A DNA stretch of 64,000 nucleotides, taken from assembly GCF_020687165.1 (NCBI RefSeq), contig NZ_JAJEQC010000001.1; one strand, written 5' to 3'. Below are positions 47,488-56,745 of the stretch, piece after piece; position 1 is the stretch's first letter; every line of letters begins with the position of its first letter. A model generated the notes under the pieces. The model was not told where the DNA came from and made no database searches. It saw only the letters and a list, made by a program, of their open reading frames with translations. Origin of the DNA: Hominenteromicrobium mulieris (GTDB lineage Bacteria > Bacillota > Clostridia > Oscillospirales > Acutalibacteraceae). Both the position numbers and the translations under genes were made by a program.

Positions 47488-48860
47488 GCGTCAAACGCCT
47501 CCCTCACGTTGTGGACGCCGATGAGCTCCACCCCGCTGAATCTTTTTGAATCTATGCTCTTCATGCTGTGGTACGGCAGTACGCAGCGCGTGAATCCCAG
47601 TCGATATGCTTCCGAAACGCGGGACTCGATATGACTGACCGACCGCAGCTCGCCTGCAAGACCAATCTCGCCGAACACGACGGTATCATCGCGGATTGGC
47701 GTGTCTTTCAGGCTTGATACGAGTGCCATTGCAACGGCCAGATCGACCGCCGGCTCATCGATACGCAGGCCGCCGACGACGTTCAAATACGCGTCTAAAT
47801 TGGAAAAATAGAAACCTGCACGCTTTTCCAGAACGGCCAAAATCAGCGCCATACGCGCATAATCAAAGCCCGTGGACATGCGGCGCGGCGTACCGAAGCC
47901 GCTTGTCGTTGCAAGGCCTTGAATCTCCGCGAGCAGCGGACGTGTACCCTCCATTACGGCGGTTACGCATGTGCCGGAAGCGTTCGTCGGGCGGCCGGAA
48001 AGCATTGCCTGCGAGGGGTTTTCGATTTGCCGCAGCCCCGCTTCCCCCATATCGAATACGCCAATCTCGTTTGTGGAGCCATAGCGGTTTTTTACGGCGC
48101 GCAGAATGCGGTACGTCATCTGGCGGTCGCCCTCGAAGTACAGCACGGCGTCCACAATGTGCTCCAACACCTTTGGACCCGCGATGGCGCCGTCTTTGTT
48201 GACGTGACCAACGAGAATCGCCGGGATATCGAGCGACTTGGAGCAGCGCATGATCGCGTTCGTGCATTCGCGCACCTGTGTGACGCTGCCGGGCGACGAA
48301 TTGAGATCGGTAAAGTTCATCGTTTGGATGGAGTCGATCATTACGATATCCGGTTTTTCGGTGCGAATGTGCTCCACCACGAGCTGCACGTCCGTTTCCG
48401 CCAAAATGCGCAGGTTGGGACTGGAAACACCGAGACGCCCTGCGCGCAGCTTGATCTGCCGTGCAGATTCTTCGCCGGAAACATATAAAATACGCAGCTT
48501 TTGCCCGAGGTATTCGCAGATCTGCAAAAGAATGGTTGATTTGCCGATACCCGGGTCGCCGCTGATGAGCACGAGCGAGCCTTTTACAAGGCCGCCGCCA
48601 AGCACGCGGTCAAGCTCCGAAAGTCCGGTGTGATAACGATGCTCGTCCTCCGTATCGATCTCTGAAATTGCAAGCGGGCGCGTCAGCAGCGTAGAAGCTG
48701 AAGAAGAATACCCGGAAGCGGCGGATTTTGCGGAAACAGCCGTTTTGACGGATTCCTCCATGGTGTTCCACTCGCCGCAATCCGGGCACTTTCCTGCCCA
48801 CTTTGCGGATTCAAACCCGCAGTTTGAGCAGATGTAGACGATTTTATTTTTAGCCGCCAT
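47475..48860 (-). CDS. radA: DNA repair protein RadA
   Basis: The 461-residue protein has the zinc finger CSNCGFESAKWAGKCPDCGEWN, Walker A SGDPGIGKST, IVMIDSIQTM (Walker B), the KNRYGSTNEIGVFDM motif, and a C-terminal Lon-like P domain. It is a helicase involved in recombination branch migration. ATG 48860 with AAGGGCGG upstream is chosen over GTG 48869. It overlaps the following gene. Confidence 0.96.
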   Translation of the reverse strand: MAAKNKIVYICSNCGFESAKWAGKCPDCGEWNTMEESVKTAVSAKSAASGYSSSASTLLTRPLAISEIDTEDEHRYHTGLSELDRVLGGGLVKGSLVLISGDPGIGKSTILLQICEYLGQKLRILYVSGEESARQIKLRAGRLGVSSPNLRILAETDVQLVVEHIRTEKPDIVMIDSIQTMNFTDLNSSPGSVTQVRECTNAIMRCSKSLDIPAILVGHVNKDGAIAGPKVLEHIVDAVLYFEGDRQMTYRILRAVKNRYGSTNEIGVFDMGEAGLRQIENPSQAMLSGRPTNASGTCVTAVMEGTRPLLAEIQGLATTSGFGTPRRMSTGFDYARMALILAVLEKRAGFYFSNLDAYLNVVGGLRIDEPAVDLAVAMALVSSLKDTPIRDDTVVFGEIGLAGELRSVSHIESRVSEAYRLGFTRCVLPYHSMKSIDSKRFSGVELIGVHNVREAFDACVQ

Positions 48861-48929
48861 AATGCGCACCGCCCTTATTTTGTATAATTCTAAGCCTATT
48901 TTACCACGGAACAGATGTTTTGTAAAGAG

Positions 48930-49652
48930 TTATTCCGCTTTGCAAAAGGCGATAATGCCATCCGCGATAGCCGCCGCCAATTTCTTTTGGTAGTTCTCGT
49001 CGCACAGCTTTTCAGCTTCTTCCGGGTTTGAGAGGAACCCGCATTCTGCAAACACGGCGGGTACGTCTACATGGCTCAAAATATACACGCGGCTTTCTGC
49101 CTGCTTGCAGGCACGCGTGTTATCCGGCTGCACCTGCTCGATGACCGCACGGCGGATGGTTTCGGCAAGGTCGGCGCTTCTAGCATTATTTGCTGAGTAA
49201 AACATCTGTGCGCCGCTGTATTGACTTTGCTCAAAAAAGTTTTGATGGATGCTCACGAAAATACAGTTCTCAGTTTCGTTTACGATCTGTGTGCGGTATA
49301 AAATATCAGACCGCTTTCGTTCGTTTAATGTGCTCAGCGTGGTATCGCCGACGGCGGTGTCCACTTCGCGAATCATTTTCACGGGGTAGCCCGCAGCTTC
49401 GAGCTTCTCTCGCACAAACAGCGCAATGGCAAGGTTTACCGTTTTCTCTTCCACACCGTTTACGCCTACGGCCCCGCCGTCTTCCCCACCGTGCCCTGCA
49501 TCCAGAACGATCACGGGGCGGTTTTCGGTCTGTGCTGCGGCCACAGATACCGCATGTACCGCACCCAAAACAGAGCACACAAAAAATGTCAGAGCACCGA
49601 GGAAAAACACCACAGGAATATACGCGATTTTAAAAGACAAATACCGTTTCAA
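48930..49652 (-). CDS. cwlD: CwlD-type N-acetylmuramoyl-L-alanine amidase
   Basis: The 240-residue protein has an N-terminal membrane helix/signal anchor (PVVFFLGALTFFVCSVLGAV), then VIVLDAGHGGEDGGAVG (zinc His), a Glu-containing middle, ENCIFVSIHQNFFEQ (second His) and CGFLSNPEEAEKL. Amidase_3 domain. CwlD starts conversion of muramic acid to muramic-delta-lactam in spore cortex. Terminator-like hairpin of the next gene lies at 49711-49743. Confidence 0.85.
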   Translation of the reverse strand: MKRYLSFKIAYIPVVFFLGALTFFVCSVLGAVHAVSVAAAQTENRPVIVLDAGHGGEDGGAVGVNGVEEKTVNLAIALFVREKLEAAGYPVKMIREVDTAVGDTTLSTLNERKRSDILYRTQIVNETENCIFVSIHQNFFEQSQYSGAQMFYSANNARSADLAETIRRAVIEQVQPDNTRACKQAESRVYILSHVDVPAVFAECGFLSNPEEAEKLCDENYQKKLAAAIADGIIAFCKAE

Positions 49653-49710
49653 GCCGCATCACCCATAGATTTTTATGCATTGAAGCTGCCGGAAATACCC
49701 TATAAAAAGC

Positions 49711-49743
49711 AAAAAGCTGCCCGCCGAAGCGAACAGCTTTTTT
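49711..49743 (-). terminator. Intrinsic terminator of the apt gene (minus strand)
   Basis: On the minus strand AAAAAGCTG and CAGCTTTTT form the stem around TTCGCTTCGGCGGG, and the T tract continues. Confidence 0.75.
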
Positions 49744-49756
49744 AGCTTTTATGAAA

Positions 49757-50296
49757 TTACTTGAAGAACAGCGGGAGCGGCTCCAGATAGATGATATCCG
49801 TACGATCCTTTGCATCGCCCTCGGCGAGCACAGCCGCCTTGCCGACGACGTTACCGCCGATCTCATGCACGAGATCTTCCAACGCGCTCAGCGATTCACC
49901 GGTGCTGATGACGTCGTCTACGATGAGAATACGCTTACCCTTCAGCATTGCGCAGTCTTCTTCGGAGAGGTACAGCGTCTGGATGTGGTCTGTCGTGATG
50001 GATTTCACCTCGACCTTGATCGGGTTCGTCATGTACGCCTTGATGCCCTTACGTGCAACAACGTACTGACGGCAGCCGATGCGCGCCATCTCGTAAGCCA
50101 GCGGAATGCCCTTAGACTCCGCCGTGATGATGATGTCGTGCTCCGGGCACTTTTCCATCAGCGCTTTTGCGGCCTTCTCGGTGATCTCTACATCGCCGAA
50201 CATAACAAAACCGGCAATATCCAGCGTATCGCTGATCGGGCAGATCGGCAGCTCGCGTTCGCAGCCGGCGATCGTCATTTTATAAACTTCACCCAT
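49757..50296 (-). CDS. apt: Adenine phosphoribosyltransferase-like
   Basis: The 179-residue protein has the PRPP motif RILIVDDVISTGESLSALEDLV, an N-terminal ITAESKGIPLAYEMARIG (pyrophosphate loop area) and YVVARKGIKAY. This matches the Apt/Xpt-like type I PRTase group. Converts a free purine to the nucleotide; adenine is most likely but xanthine or other bases are possible. It lies between cwlD and the HIT gene. Confidence 0.82.
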   Translation of the reverse strand: MGEVYKMTIAGCERELPICPISDTLDIAGFVMFGDVEITEKAAKALMEKCPEHDIIITAESKGIPLAYEMARIGCRQYVVARKGIKAYMTNPIKVEVKSITTDHIQTLYLSEEDCAMLKGKRILIVDDVISTGESLSALEDLVHEIGGNVVGKAAVLAEGDAKDRTDIIYLEPLPLFFK

Positions 50297-50345
50297 TGTA
50301 AAAACCTACCTTCAAAAATTATCGATTTTCGTCATATGCGGGGAA

Positions 50346-50684
50346 TCAGCCCGGAGGCCACGCCATAGAGCGTCCGCCGAGCAGGTGGAAATGCAGGTGC
50401 TTTACGGTCTGTCCGCCGTCTTCGCCGCAGTTGTTGACGATGCGATAGCCGTTCGTGAGACCTTCTGCCGCCGCAATCTTCTTTGCGACCGTGAAGATAT
50501 GTGCGACGATCTGCGCGTTTTCTTCCGTAAGGTCATCTGCGGAAGCGATGTGCTCCTTTGGAATCATCAGAATGTGCACCGGCGCCTGCGGGTCGAGGTC
50601 GCGGAATGCGAGCATTTTGTCGTCTTCGTAGACCTTCGTGCTCGGAATCTCGCCGTTGGCAATCTTGCAGAAAATGCAGTCCAT
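50346..50684 (-). CDS. HIT (histidine triad) family nucleotide hydrolase
   Basis: The 112-residue protein has CIFCKIANGEIPSTKVYEDDKMLAFRDLDPQAPVHILMIPKEHI and the triad HLHFHLLGG with GGQTV before it. HINT-type hydrolases cleave AMP-lysine or related phosphoramidates. Between alaS and apt on the minus strand; possibly cotranscribed with alaS upstream. Confidence 0.93.
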   Translation of the reverse strand: MDCIFCKIANGEIPSTKVYEDDKMLAFRDLDPQAPVHILMIPKEHIASADDLTEENAQIVAHIFTVAKKIAAAEGLTNGYRIVNNCGEDGGQTVKHLHFHLLGGRSMAWPPG

Positions 50685-50732
50685 TTGCCTTTCTCCTTTC
50701 TTGAGATTTTATATAGAACGTATAGAGAGAAC

Positions 50733-53366
50733 TTAGATCTGTTCGCTGAGGATCTTTTCAACAGCTGCAAGGGCTTCGTCAATCTTCGTCTGGTCCTTGA
50801 CGCCTGCCATAGCGAAGTCCGGTTTACCGCCGCCGTTGCCGCCGGTGAGCTGTGCAACTGCCTTTACAAGCACGCCGGCTTTGACGCCCTTTGCCTGTGC
50901 CGCTTTCGTTGCGGTCGCTGCAAGCGTTGCCTTTCCGTCCAGAACGCCTGCGAGCACGGCTACAATGGCCGTATCGCTCTTTTCGTCGCGGATCTTATCG
51001 CACATGGTGCGCAGTGCGTCGCTGCCTGTGCCGGAGAGCATCGCCGTAACGATCTTGACACCCTTAACTTCCACGGCGTTATCCAGAATGGAGCCGAGGT
51101 TCATGGATGCAATCTTGGAGCGCATGGATTCGATCTCTCTGTCCTTCTCCTTGAGGTCGGCGTTGACCTGTGCAGCTTTTGCCGGGAGGTCGGACGGGTT
51201 ATTGACTTTCATCGCAACAGCGGTATCCTTGAGCAGCGTGTTCGTTGCGTAGATCATCTTAATGACGTTGAGACCTGTGACCGCTTCGATACGGCGCACA
51301 CCGGCTGCAACGGAGGATTCGCTGACGAGCTTGAAGAGGCCGAGCTTAGCGGTGGAATCAATATGCGTGCCGCCGCAGAATTCCTTAGAGAATTCGCCTA
51401 CCGTTACAACGCGCACGACGTCGCCGTATTTTTCGCCGAACAACGCCATAGCACCGAGCTTCTTTGCTTCTTCGATCGGCATTTCGCGGCACTCAACCTT
51501 GATGTCTTCGAGGATCTTCTTGTTGACGAGGTTCTCAACCGCGAGCAGCTCTTCGTCCGTCAGGGCGGAGAAGTGCGTGAAGTCGAAACGAACGGCATTC
51601 TCGTTGACGAGCTGACCGGCCTGCTCAACATGGTCGCCGAGCACGGAGCGCAGTGCAGCCTGCAGGAGGTGAGCTGCCGTGTGGTTGCGCATGATTGCTC
51701 TGCGTCTCTCAACATCTACAACAGCCTCAACGGTGTCGCCTTCGCGGAGGAAGCCTTCCTCCACAACAGCCTTGTGGATAAACACACCCGCTGCATTCTT
51801 CGTGGTATCCAGAACGCGGATGGTGCAGGAATCGTTCGTGATGACGCCGGTATCGCCGACCTGACCGCCGCTTTCCGCATAGAAAGAGGTGCGGTCGAGT
51901 GTGAACACGATGTCGTCGCCGGTCTCGACAGCTTCAACGCGTGCGCCATCTTTCACGATAGCCGTGACCTTTGCGGTTGCCTTCATACCGGTGTAGCCGA
52001 CAAATTCGGTCTTTGCAATGTCGTCAAGCACATCGGAGTCGCCTGCCCATGCGTCTGCACCGGCATTCTTGCGGCTTGCACGAGCCGTCTCACGCTGCTG
52101 GAGTACCAGTGCGCGGAAGCGGTCTTCGTCAACGCTCATGCCTTTTTCGGAAAGGATTTCCTTGGTCAGGTCAATCGGGAAGCCGAACGTATCGCTGAGC
52201 AGGAACGCGTCTTCGCCGGAAAGCACCTTTGCATCGGTGCGGTCGATGATGTCGTTGAGCAGCGCGAAGCCCTTATCAATGGTCTTATAGAAGTTTTCTT
52301 CCTCAAACGCGATGACCTTTTTGATCATAGCGCTCTTTTCACGCAGCTCCGGGTAAGCGCATTCGTTCTCGTGAATGACAGTATCAACAACGTCCGCGAG
52401 GAACGGGTGGTTGATGCCGAGAAGTCTGCCATGGCGTGCCGCGCGGCGGAGCAGACGGCGGAGCACATAGCCGCGGCCTTCGTTGGACGGCATAACACCA
52501 TCGCTGATCATAAACGTCGTGCTGCGGATGTGGTCCGTAATGACGCGCAGAGAAACATCGGACTTTTCGTCCGCACCGTACTGCACATTTGCAATGCGAG
52601 AGATATGCTTCATGATGTTCTGCACGGTATCGACAAGGAACAGGTTGTCCACGCCTTGCATCACACATGCCAAACGTTCAAGACCCATGCCGGTATCGAT
52701 GTTCGGGTGATCAAGCGGCGTGTAGTTGTTGTTGCCGTCGTTCTCAAACTGTGTGAAAACGAGGTTCCAAACCTCAACGTAACGGTCGCAGTCGCAACCC
52801 ACGCCGCAGGTGGGCTTGCCGCAGCCGTACTTTTCGCCGCGGTCAAAATAAATTTCGGAACACGGACCGCACGGACCGGAGCCATGCTCCCAGAAGTTAT
52901 CTTCTCTGCCGAGGCGTACCATGTGCGACGGATCTACGCCGTTTTGCTTTGTCCAGATGTCAAACGCTTCATCGTCGTCCTGGTAAATGGAGATATAAAG
53001 CCTATCTGCCGGCATCTCGAGAACCTTTGTAAAGAACTCCCAAGCCCAGGCGGTCGCCTCCTTTTTGAAGTAATCGCCAAAGGAGAAGTTGCCAAGCATC
53101 TCGAAGAATGTACCGTGGCGTGCCGTGATGCCCACGCGCTCGATATCCGGGGTACGGATGCACTTCTGGCAGGTGGTAACGCGCTTTCTCGGCGGGGTCA
53201 CTTCACCCGTAAAATACTTTTTCATCGGGGCCATGCCGGAGTTGATCAGAAGAAGGCTATTGTCATCCTTCGGAATCAGCGGGAAGCTCGGCAGGCGCAG
53301 ATGTCCCTTAGACTCAAAGAAAGAAAGATACTTTTCTCTGAGATCATTTAATCCTGTCCACTGCAT
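50733..53366 (-). CDS. alaS: Alanyl-tRNA synthetase
   Basis: The 877-residue protein has the class II catalytic domain (LRLPSFPLIPKDDNSLLLINSGMAPMKKYFTG, GDYFKKEAIA-like, GLERLACVMQGV), the editing domain with HNHTAAHLLQAAL (HxxxH) and CGGTHIDSTAKLG, and a C-terminal domain with GKATLAATATKAAQAKG. It charges tRNA-Ala and edits Ser/Gly mischarging. ATG 53366 is chosen; the earlier ATG 53378 lies right against its AAGGA. It follows the M42 peptidase gene and probably shares its T-box. Confidence 0.94.
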   Translation of the reverse strand: MQWTGLNDLREKYLSFFESKGHLRLPSFPLIPKDDNSLLLINSGMAPMKKYFTGEVTPPRKRVTTCQKCIRTPDIERVGITARHGTFFEMLGNFSFGDYFKKEATAWAWEFFTKVLEMPADRLYISIYQDDDEAFDIWTKQNGVDPSHMVRLGREDNFWEHGSGPCGPCSEIYFDRGEKYGCGKPTCGVGCDCDRYVEVWNLVFTQFENDGNNNYTPLDHPNIDTGMGLERLACVMQGVDNLFLVDTVQNIMKHISRIANVQYGADEKSDVSLRVITDHIRSTTFMISDGVMPSNEGRGYVLRRLLRRAARHGRLLGINHPFLADVVDTVIHENECAYPELREKSAMIKKVIAFEEENFYKTIDKGFALLNDIIDRTDAKVLSGEDAFLLSDTFGFPIDLTKEILSEKGMSVDEDRFRALVLQQRETARASRKNAGADAWAGDSDVLDDIAKTEFVGYTGMKATAKVTAIVKDGARVEAVETGDDIVFTLDRTSFYAESGGQVGDTGVITNDSCTIRVLDTTKNAAGVFIHKAVVEEGFLREGDTVEAVVDVERRRAIMRNHTAAHLLQAALRSVLGDHVEQAGQLVNENAVRFDFTHFSALTDEELLAVENLVNKKILEDIKVECREMPIEEAKKLGAMALFGEKYGDVVRVVTVGEFSKEFCGGTHIDSTAKLGLFKLVSESSVAAGVRRIEAVTGLNVIKMIYATNTLLKDTAVAMKVNNPSDLPAKAAQVNADLKEKDREIESMRSKIASMNLGSILDNAVEVKGVKIVTAMLSGTGSDALRTMCDKIRDEKSDTAIVAVLAGVLDGKATLAATATKAAQAKGVKAGVLVKAVAQLTGGNGGGKPDFAMAGVKDQTKIDEALAAVEKILSEQI

Positions 53367-53421
53367 TGTATTCACCATTCCTTCTATAATTTGCAGATAG
53401 AATAATATAAAAAGCCTAAGC

Positions 53422-54444
53422 TCAGTCTAAAACATAAGCCTCAAGCAGCTTTAACGTATTTTCGACGCCTTCAATGTGGGAGCGCTCGTAGCCGTGTGAA
53501 GCGTAAACGCCTGCGCCGATGAGGCCGTGACGCACGTCCCAGCCGGAACGCAGCGATGCCTCTACGTCGGAGCCATAGTGCGGATAAACGTCCACGGCAT
53601 ACTTTGCACCGACGGACTTCGCCGCTTCCACAAGCGCGGTTGTCACAGCATAATTGTACGGGCCGCCGGAATCCTTTGCGCAGATGGAAACTTCGCGCTC
53701 CGTGCAGGTGAGCCCGTCGCCCACGCAGCCCATGTCTACGCTGATGAGCTCTTCGGCATCGTTCGGCACGGAAGCGGAAGCACCGTGGCCGACCTCCTCA
53801 TACACCGTAAAGTGCAGATAGACCTTGCGCTTCAAAGTGCGGTTGTTGTCTTTGATCTCCTTTGCGAGCGCAAGCAGCATGGCGGCGCTGAGCTTATCAT
53901 CTAGGAAACGGCTCTTGATATAGCCGCTTTCCGTGATGACGGTACGCGGGTCAAAGCAGACGAAATCGCCCGCTTCAATGCCAAGTGCGCGCACATCATC
54001 GGCGGATTTTACCGGCTCGTCGAGCACGACCTCGGTCGTTTCAAATGTGCGCAGCTTTTCACCGTAGGAGCCGTTCACGTGGATCGACGCATTGCAAAGC
54101 TGCAAGGTGCCGCTGTAAACGCCGGAGAAGCGCGAGTAAATGCGGCAGTTCTCCGCTTCGCAGTTTTCGGCGCGCAGGCCGCCGATCGGCGTGATCGTGA
54201 TGCGGCCGTTCGGCTTGATTGTGGAAATCATGCCGCCGAGCGTGTCTACGTGTGCCATCAGCACAAGCGGGCTGCCCTCGCCGCCGAGGCAGCAGAAAAC
54301 GCCGCCCTTTCTTGTTTTCTCCGGAGCGTAGCCGAGTGCTGTCAGTTCACCGATAAGATAGTCCGCCGCTTTATCCGTAAAGCCGGACGGAGAATCGATG
54401 GAAAGCAGGGCTTTGAGCTCGGAAAGGCAATAGTCCATATTCAT
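53422..54444 (-). CDS. M42 family zinc aminopeptidase
   Basis: The 340-residue protein has PSGFTDKAADYLIGEL, VLMAHVDTLGGM (metal His/Asp), FLDDKLSAAMLLALAKE, the catalytic Glu region YEEVGHGASASVP, ISVDMGCVGDG and HYGSDVEASLRSGWDVRHGLIGAGVYASHGYERSHIEGVENT. It removes N-terminal residues from peptides in the cytoplasm. Its ATG at 54444 has AAGGAG 9 bases upstream. The gene lies directly behind a T-box and before alaS. Confidence 0.9.
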   Translation of the reverse strand: MNMDYCLSELKALLSIDSPSGFTDKAADYLIGELTALGYAPEKTRKGGVFCCLGGEGSPLVLMAHVDTLGGMISTIKPNGRITITPIGGLRAENCEAENCRIYSRFSGVYSGTLQLCNASIHVNGSYGEKLRTFETTEVVLDEPVKSADDVRALGIEAGDFVCFDPRTVITESGYIKSRFLDDKLSAAMLLALAKEIKDNNRTLKRKVYLHFTVYEEVGHGASASVPNDAEELISVDMGCVGDGLTCTEREVSICAKDSGGPYNYAVTTALVEAAKSVGAKYAVDVYPHYGSDVEASLRSGWDVRHGLIGAGVYASHGYERSHIEGVENTLKLLEAYVLD

Positions 54445-54461
54445 GTTTTGCCACTCCTTAC

Positions 54462-54697
54462 AAAAAAATAAGAACTGTCCTCCGCAATGGGACGGACAGT
54501 TCCGTGGTACCACCCAAATTGTGCATGAAGCTTTTCTTCATACACCACTTTGAATTCCTTAACGCGGAAAACGGCACAGCTCATCACTGTGCGGCAGTCA
54601 TACGGGTTGGCCTGTACATGGTGTTTTCCGAGGATCTTCCAGCCTGTGGATCCACTCTCTGTTCGGTACAGCTATGTGCATTTGCCCGTGCCTTTTG
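54462..54697 (-). promoter_or_regulatory. T-box leader, probable Ala specifier (GCC)
   Basis: On the minus strand the RNA has a Stem I with an AGAGAG bulge, apical GGCTGGAA, helix CTGTAC/GTACAG and base CACGGG/CCCGTA. The codon-like GCC lies between the last helix and AACCC (54611-54609), an alanine specifier. The antiterminator contains TGGGTGGTACCACG (54516-54503), the T-box consensus, next to a terminator AACTGTCC...GGACAGTT and a T7 tract (54462-54504). It precedes the M42 peptidase and alaS. Confidence 0.9.
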
Positions 54698-54722
54698 CTA
54701 TAAAACAAATTAAAATCTAAAA

Positions 54723-55049
54723 TCACCAGCGGCTCATGTTTCGTTTGTGCTTTTCGAGATATACGTTCTCGACTTCATTCGGCGTGATGCCGTAGCACAG
54801 CAGAACATCGTTTAAATACATGAGCACATCACACACTTCTTCCGTGAAGTGGTGTCTGGTTTCGGGGTCGTTCAAAATCGCATCGTCACCCTTTTTCTTG
54901 ATGATGTCGGCAACTTCACCGGCTTCGATCATCATCCAAAGGAGCTTATCGCGACCGATTTTCGGAGAAAGGCCTCCCCACTTTTCAAGATATTTAGCTT
55001 GCAGTTCTTTTTGAATCTGCTGCATATCTTCAAGATTCAGGCTTGCCAT
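54723..55049 (-). CDS. MazG-like nucleotide pyrophosphohydrolase family protein
   Basis: The 108-residue protein has LNLEDMQQIQKELQAKYLEKWGGLSPKIGRDKLLWMMIEAGEVADIIKKKG and HFTEEVCDVLMYLNDVLLCYG, the EExxE...ExxD metal pattern of MazG/all-alpha NTP-PPases. It may clear non-canonical nucleotides. ATG 55049 after GGGGTGGAGA is chosen over ATG 55064. Immediately before the T-box in the same direction. Confidence 0.85.
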   Translation of the reverse strand: MASLNLEDMQQIQKELQAKYLEKWGGLSPKIGRDKLLWMMIEAGEVADIIKKKGDDAILNDPETRHHFTEEVCDVLMYLNDVLLCYGITPNEVENVYLEKHKRNMSRW

Positions 55050-55097
55050 ATCTCCACCCCTCATACGTATCTATTATAATGCTTTTTTACCGGCTTG

Positions 55098-56696
55098 TCA
55101 ATTAAAATCGACAAGTGCTTCGCCGATTTTGCGGAAAGCCTGCGGCACATGCATTTCGCCGGCAGTTTCTTCCAACACAACGAGGGTATAAAGCGGCTCT
55201 TCCTGTGCATTGCAGATGTAGCCTGCATACCAATAATTCTCGATTTCTTCCCCGTTTTCGTCATATACACCTGTCTGCGCCGTGCCGGTCTTGATGCCGG
55301 AAACACAGTTTTGCGGCGCGCCGATCCGTGCTGTACCGAACCGTGCTGTGCTTTCCATATAGGCACGTAAGCGTGCGGCGGTCGTCGGCTCCATGACTTT
55401 TTCACCGGTGTTTTCTTCGGTTTCCTGTACGGATAAATTTGTATCGACCGTGCCGTATACGAGCCGCGGTGTCATATAAATGCCGTCAGCGGCAATGGCG
55501 GTTACGGCAGCGGCCAAATTCAGCGGTGAGACAGTCGTTTCACCCTGGCCGAACGAAAACAGCGCCAGCGCACGGGCGTTTTTAAGGGCTTGTGCATTCG
55601 AAAGCGAGCCTGCGGCCATTTCTAAATTGTCTGCAAGTGAAACAGATGTACCAAAGCCGAGCTTTTCCGCCATACTTAAAATCTTTTCCGCGCCGAGTTT
55701 CTGCGCGAGCTGTATGAAATACCCGTTGCACGAGCTGCGCAACGCCGTGTGGAGATTCACTTCCCCATGTGCTTTGCCGCCGTAGCAAGTAATCGTGAGG
55801 CCGTCAACAACAATGCTTCCGGTGCAGGTATACACCTCCTTGTAATCGATGCCGCATTCGAGCGCTGAGGCGGCGCAGATGAGCTTAAAGACCGAACCGG
55901 GCGTATACGCGCACAGGGCACGGTTCACAAACGGTGCATCTTCATTTTCCATGCACGCAGCAAGGTCGTTCGGGTCTACGGCCGGGAAGCTTGCGGAAGC
56001 CAGAATTTCGCCGGTTTTGCAATCTAAAATGACGGCGGCGCCTTTTTTGATTTCCGCGCAGGCATTTTCCACACACTGCTGCATGCGCTTATCCAGCGTC
56101 AGCATTACGCCGCCGTCCGCAATGCGGTATGTGTTTTCCACGTGCATTGTTTCGCCGGAGATGGCATTGCCGAGCGCATCAATGGCGAAGGTAACGTCGA
56201 TTTCCCCGTGGTTTTCCGCAAGCAGTGCGTCGAAGCTTTTTTCCACACCGTCCGCGCCGTTATAGTCGCTGTCGAGATACCCGAGCAGATTTGCCGCCGG
56301 TTGCGGGTTTGCATACCGTTTTGTGACGGAAAATGTCTGAATGCCGTCATCGCTGACGGGTGTTGTGACTTCGATCAGAAACGGCTTTCCGCTTTCAAGC
56401 GCCGTGCGCAGGACTTCGCGTTTTTCTTCCGGTACAGCGCGGTTTAATTTGGCAAGCGTTTCCCGTGAGGGGATTACCGCAGCGACATAAACACGCTCGG
56501 CGTTTGTGAGCGGCTGCAAATTGCGGTCGTAGATCGTGCCGCGCGCCTTGGCGGCCGTTAAGGTATATAAACTCTGCCGCCCGGCGGCTTCCGTATAGCT
56601 TGTGCCGCCGAAAGCGGCGGTCACGGTGCCGAGCAGTGCGATGACGAGAAAGAACATCACAAACGCATACGTTGCGATGATCCTGCGTGTAGACAT
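55098..56696 (-). CDS. Class B penicillin-binding protein (transpeptidase)
   Basis: The 532-residue protein has an N-terminal membrane helix, a dimerisation domain (AKARGTIYDRNLQPLTNAERVYVAAVIPS), and the transpeptidase domain with TPGSVFKLICAASAL (SxxK, active Ser), SSCNGYFIQLA (SxN), and GIKTGTAQTG (KTG). It cross-links septal or spore peptidoglycan; it could be FtsI-like or SpoVD-like. No PASTA repeats. Its ribosome binding site lies in a terminator-like hairpin just upstream. Confidence 0.9.
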   Translation of the reverse strand: MSTRRIIATYAFVMFFLVIALLGTVTAAFGGTSYTEAAGRQSLYTLTAAKARGTIYDRNLQPLTNAERVYVAAVIPSRETLAKLNRAVPEEKREVLRTALESGKPFLIEVTTPVSDDGIQTFSVTKRYANPQPAANLLGYLDSDYNGADGVEKSFDALLAENHGEIDVTFAIDALGNAISGETMHVENTYRIADGGVMLTLDKRMQQCVENACAEIKKGAAVILDCKTGEILASASFPAVDPNDLAACMENEDAPFVNRALCAYTPGSVFKLICAASALECGIDYKEVYTCTGSIVVDGLTITCYGGKAHGEVNLHTALRSSCNGYFIQLAQKLGAEKILSMAEKLGFGTSVSLADNLEMAAGSLSNAQALKNARALALFSFGQGETTVSPLNLAAAVTAIAADGIYMTPRLVYGTVDTNLSVQETEENTGEKVMEPTTAARLRAYMESTARFGTARIGAPQNCVSGIKTGTAQTGVYDENGEEIENYWYAGYICNAQEEPLYTLVVLEETAGEMHVPQAFRKIGEALVDFN

Positions 56697-56743
56697 AAAA
56701 ACACCTCCGTATAGGAAGAGTATGGGTCCTAAACGGAGGTGTT
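56696..56743 (-). terminator. Terminator-like hairpin that contains the PBP ribosome binding site
   Basis: On the minus strand AACACCTCCGT (56743-56733) pairs with ACGGAGGTGTT (56710-56700), followed by a T tract running up to ATG 56696. The 3' arm's GGAGGTG is the only Shine-Dalgarno for the PBP gene. Confidence 0.8.
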
Positions 56744-56745
56744 AT

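Noticed and set aside
50385..53351. Very long plus-strand open frame of almost 1000 codons
   Set aside because: It is antisense to alaS and the HIT gene. It arises from GC-skewed codon use; its composition (Cys/His/Arg) does not resemble a protein.
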